From Solea solea (lineage: Eukaryota; Chordata; Actinopteri; Pleuronectiformes; Soleidae), in contig NC_081153.1 in NCBI RefSeq assembly GCF_958295425.1, positions 7,782,635 to 7,846,634 on the forward strand: 64,000 bases of DNA. Reading direction: 5' to 3'. The notes under the pieces were generated by a model that worked only from the letters and a program-made list of their open reading frames with translations, had not been told where the DNA came from and ran no database searches. The stretch's first letter is position 1, and every line of letters starts with the position of its first letter. The translations under genes were made by a program, and so were the position numbers. Positions 60,838 through 64,000 of this stretch are shown here, in pieces.

Positions 60838-61125
60838 ACGGGGTCGGGACCCACAAATGGGTCGCAGGAGATTTCCTTTGGGTCCCCGAACACATGTTCA
60901 GAGTATTCCCAACCCTCTTGAACTGAGATGCTACATCTTAAGCAATTTATGCTTTAGTGGAGGGATTCTCAGACTGGGTCGGGACCCACAGATAGATAAT
61001 TTTTTATCTATCTGTTTTTGGAGTTTTCCCAACTCCCTTGAACCCGCTTGAAATGATATGGTACATCTCAAGCGGTGTCTGCATGAGTAGACTGGGTCGG
61101 GACCCACAGATGGGTCACAGGAGAA
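60838..61125. repeat. Tandem repeat with GGGTCGGGACCCACA, 2.3 units
   Basis: gac(g/t)gggtcgggacccaca occurs at 60838, 60972 and 61090, with diverged unit bodies of about 134 and 118 bp sharing gtattcccaaccctcttgaa-like and tacatcttaagc-like blocks. The core is the common 'ggggtcgggacccacaaatg' teleost repeat, here in tandem. Confidence 0.65.
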
Positions 61126-62205
61126 CTATTTGCAAACGATTGCAATAATCTCATAAATGGATTATTCTTTAGTTAGATATGATCTCAACGTGAAATTTTA
61201 ATGTCGTCGCGTGTCTACTTGGGTGTTCCACTCCTCCCTTGTCTTGACACTTTGGTTAATGAATTCGTCTCGAACGCGTCTTTCAACACTGAATTCGTCC
61301 AAAACCATTTAGGAAGCCACACCCAGTGTTCGTGGACGACTGACGGTTGCTTCTGCTCGACCACATGCCATGTGTGGTACAATACAACGCGCTGGAGGAT
61401 TGGGTTTCTATTCTGGCATGCGGTGTACAGCTGTGACTCACTTTCCTTTCACTGTTGGCAGAAATGACAGATTTAAGGAAGGAGGGCAACTGAACTGAAC
61501 TGAACAAACAAGTGTTGGGGGAAAAAAAAACAACAGGCCATTGTCTGAGGACGCTCCGAGTGGTAAAACAATTGTGTGCCAGACACGTCCTCACATGCCC
61601 CAACAATAACTTAAGTAATTTGAAACACATCAGTGGTAAGACTCTCTTAAAGTCAGGCTTGCCATCTGTTGTACAAAATAAACTCTGTGTATCAAGGCCA
61701 TTAGAGAATTAAGTAGATTAGATATCATTCTTATTTTATTATGGTTTGTTTAAATTTGCAAATATGTCGTCTTAAAACTGACTATATCTACAAAGACATT
61801 GAAGCTACTGTAAAAAAAACTTAAAATATGGTTGTAACTATAATACCATGGAATATCTTACACAAGTACAATGTTACACACGAGAACAAGTTTAGGAGAA
61901 TCCACAAAAGTTATTGGCTTTATTTTCACACAGAAATGGCTTTTGGGGAGCCCCTAAAATGCTATTCTTGGAAACACTGGGTCCCAGAGTGAGAGAATCT
62001 CAAAACACCACCCTTGTTTTTTTGCGTCTATGACTAATACGCAACTTTGGGAAAACAATGATGTCATAGCTTCACTTATTTTGCTCTTGTATTTGTTGAA
62101 TAAGATTGCTGAATGTAAGAAATCTATTTCATTAACTACCACATTGAAGTTTGTTGTTCTCTTTATGTTGTTTTTCAAGTCGAGAAATAAAGAAGAGATA
62201 ATTAA

Positions 62206-62660
62206 AGGTCCAGTGTGAGAGAATTAGTGACATCTAGTGGTGATACTGTAGATTATAAAACACAAAAGACTAATCCCCTCATCCTTTCCTTTCCTAAGGA
62301 GAGGGGTCTGTCTGCAGAGAGTCCTTAAGTGGGCGGACCTAGAAATGAGTCGGACAAATTGAAACCCCACCCATTTGTAGCCCCGCCCCCTCTCTTGCAG
62401 TGTGCGGATGGATACTTTAATTCTGATTAACTACAGTGGCCTTCACATACCAGAAAGGATCACACTCTTGACAGCACAAGATGGCCGCCTCCATAAAGAA
62501 AGGCCCTTTACTAAAGTATATATTAAAGGCTTTTTCTAAGGCTACAAAAACCCAACACAATTTTTTATTTTAAAGTGATTCTACACATATTTAAACATAC
62601 CTATGGGTGGTATATTACATTTATTTCAGCAAAGCCTCCTAAATGTAAGACACTGGACCT
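62206..62660 (+). mobile_element. Complete TTAA-type (piggyBac-like) MITE, 455 bp
   Basis: TTAA at 62202-62205 and 62661-62664 flanks perfect 11-bp inverted ends AGGTCCAGTGT...ACACTGGACCT. The interior has gtgacatctagtggtgatac, gccccgccccctctcttgc and caagatggccgcctcc but no open transposase. The elements at 5895 and 7801 share its end type. Confidence 0.75.
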
Positions 62661-63239
62661 TTAAATACTTTGTAATGAACTTTATTTTGATAAAATAAAG
62701 TTCAGCCTTTATACAAAGGCTGCTTTTGTGATCGTCAGTGGTGTACATTCACATATTCCGTCGCAGGTTGTTAAAGCTGCTGATAATGTTCTTTAAAGTC
62801 AACCACTCCCTAATGATAAATCACACTTTCACTGTTGTGCTCACAGTCACATGGGGCTTGTGTGTGTTCGTGTTATGACTCTGGAGATGTGCCAGTTTCT
62901 GTCTGAGCAAGTGAAATATTTTAGTCCAGGAAGGAGAGAAAACAGGACTCCTCTGTCGGGGAGTTATTTATCACCTTCAGCTGTTGTAAACATGGGAGGA
63001 CGAGGTGATTTATTAGACCTGCACTGTGCCCTCGTGCATGAGAGCTGTCACTACATTGACTGTGACACAACAGAGAAGAAGGAAGAGTCTGTCGAAGCTT
63101 GTAATGGTTTCAATATGTGTGTCCACTCTCTGGAGTTAGTCTGCTTTGCATTACACGAGGGTCTGCTCGTTATGTAATTTGTGGAAAGAAATAAGGACAT
63201 ACCAGTGTATGTATAACCCTGCAGTGTGTGCGTGTGTAT

Positions 63240-63615
63240 TCTGGGATGTCCCTCCCTGGCGCGCTTTAGTGGCACAGATCATTATTTTACGCGCAGCAGC
63301 AGCAGCAGCAGGGGAGGAGTAGGAGGAGGATGAAGCTGCTTTTTTTTCCTCTTCATCTGGACTGAACCAAACAAAAGGAGGCTGTGACAAAGTGTCTGCA
63401 ATCTGACTCGACCCTGCGTTTTTTTCTTCTTCTGTGTCCTCCCTCCTCCTCCTCCTCCATGTGGTTTGGAGAGAGCGGAGAGAAAAGTTTTGGAGGGCTG
63501 TTGCTTCCACACACATACACTCATTCACACACACACACACACACATACGCGCGCGCGCGCACGCACGCACACACACATAGAGGGGCGTTCACGCGCGGCA
63601 CAAACGTGCAGCAGA
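63240..63615 (+). promoter_or_regulatory. plec: CpG-rich promoter region of the last first exon
   Basis: GC and CpG content rises from about 63255 (ggcgcgctttagtgg, ttttacgcgcagcagc), followed by CT-rich tracts, a CA run and an alternating CG/CA stretch (63523-63578), ending gttcacgcgcggcac before the ATG. This is the most CpG-dense segment of the window. No convincing TATA box is seen. Confidence 0.5.
63523..63578. repeat. Alternating (CA)n(CG)n(CA)n tract
   Basis: About 55 bp of nearly strict purine-pyrimidine alternation, with cgcgcgcgcgc in the centre and CA runs on both sides, 40-90 bp before a start codon. Such sequence readily adopts Z-DNA. Confidence 0.85.
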
Positions 63616-63757
63616 ATGGCCGCAGCGGAGGAGACGCTCGCGCCACACTGGCACAACGACATGGAGCAAAAATATTTCTACCGACGAACAAACTACATCC
63701 ACGAAATGAGCTGCGGGGAAGTCGGTGCTCATCTGTACAGTCGCATGTGCTGCGCAG
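63616..63757 (+). CDS. plec: Probable plectin alternative first exon (1g-like?)
   Basis: The exon has 47 codons plus one base: it opens MAAAEETLAPHWHNDMEQ and closes GAHLYSRMCCA, with the strong donor GCAG|GTAAGT. ATG context is good (A at -3, G at +4). The phase-1 end matches the other plectin first exons. The centre is aromatic/basic (KYFYRRTNYIHEM). The final LYSRMCC resembles the LY..LCC ending I remember, with limited certainty, of a mammalian plectin N terminus (1g), and the two cysteines could be lipid-modified. No membrane segment. The alternative is the first exon of an unrelated gene on the same strand continuing beyond the window. Coding status itself is well supported by the CpG-rich promoter, start and donor. 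Confidence 0.6.
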
Positions 63758-64000
63758 GTAAGTCCGGTTCACTCCGGTCCATCTCCGTGTCTATGTCCAT
63801 GTCCGTGTCTCCATCTGTGTGAGTGAGACTGTAACAGGAGGAGCTGTTTCTGTTGGGGAGGGGCTGCTAATGTTTATACTGTCCGTTAACCTTTTCATCG
63901 CCTGCGGCTCAGTCCAACAGGTTCTTCAGTGAAGCCTGTGGAACATGTTTACCCTCAATCATTACTTTGTTAACGTTTATTCTCGTTTTTATGAAACTTA
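63758..64000. other. Start of the intron after the last first exon
   Basis: The segment after the donor is GC-rich for about 90 bp with gtccatgtccgtgtc-type short repeats (63778-63815), then ordinary intron. The shared actin-binding exon is not reached. Confidence 0.6.

Larger units (their letters stand above)
58682..63239. other. Intron after 1b, no gene
   Basis: It contains the tandem repeat at 60838 and the complete TTAA element at 62206. The remaining sequence, including the rather unique 59880-60350, shows no exon of a known family on either strand. The frame at 62851-63177 (108 codons, +) has no domain and no suitable donor. Confidence 0.55.

Noticed and set aside
63384..63822. Overlapping 125- and 118-codon frames around the last first exon
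   Set aside because: They read through the CA/CG repeat; only the part from the ATG at 63616 to the donor has coding and splice support.

Overview
The window reads as a piece of a teleost fish chromosome, probably from a percomorph. The noncoding DNA is AT-rich and full of repeat types common in teleosts: TTAA-flanked piggyBac-type miniature elements, hAT-like and Tc1 relics, a tRNA-derived SINE, the 'aagtcgctttggataaaag' repeat, and long TA/GT microsatellites. No bacterial-type genes or operons are present.

The one gene I recognise is on the + strand: the 5' end of plectin (plec), a giant plakin cytolinker. Mammalian plectin has a set of alternative first exons, each with its own promoter, that all splice into a shared exon 2 opening with the actin-binding calponin-homology domain. 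Four of these first exons can be recognised here, in the order 1c (7013-7226), 1f (13338-13434), 1e (30165-30210) and 1b (58579-58681). An upstream phase-0 coding exon (926-1129) fits in frame onto 1c. Two further candidate first exons (49857-49911 and 63616-63757) have a good start context and a splice donor. All six donors leave one extra base after the last codon (phase 1), as needed to complete the conserved Asp of the DERD start of exon 2. I found no exon 2 coding sequence in the window, so it should lie beyond position 64000. Everything from about 13.4 kb to the end is therefore promoters, 5' leaders and intron.

Layout. 0-1.1 kb: intron plus the upstream exon. 1.1-7 kb: repeats, then a CpG-rich candidate 1c promoter with a noncoding exon (about 3350-3708). 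7-13.4 kb: exon 1c, then an intron with TTAA and hAT-like elements, then 1f. 13.6-16 kb: an apparently identical 1188-bp tandem duplication. 16-30 kb: repeat-rich intron with a SINE and nested Tc1 elements, then the 1e promoter and exon. 30-50 kb: intron with a complete 519-bp TTAA element, a foldback element and microsatellites, then the unrecognised first exon at 49857. 50-58.7 kb: a near-perfect long hairpin, a 1.8-kb TTAA element carrying nested insertions and a 142-bp TTC expansion, then 1b. 58.7-64 kb: a short tandem repeat, another complete TTAA element, and a CpG-rich promoter with the last first exon.

The first exons are alternatives. Each would give the same plectin body a different N-terminal tag before the actin-binding domain, and in mammals these tags direct plectin to different cell sites (1b carries a hydrophobic segment and goes to mitochondria). 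No gene is supported on the - strand; the longer - strand reading frames are repeats, simple sequence or shadows.
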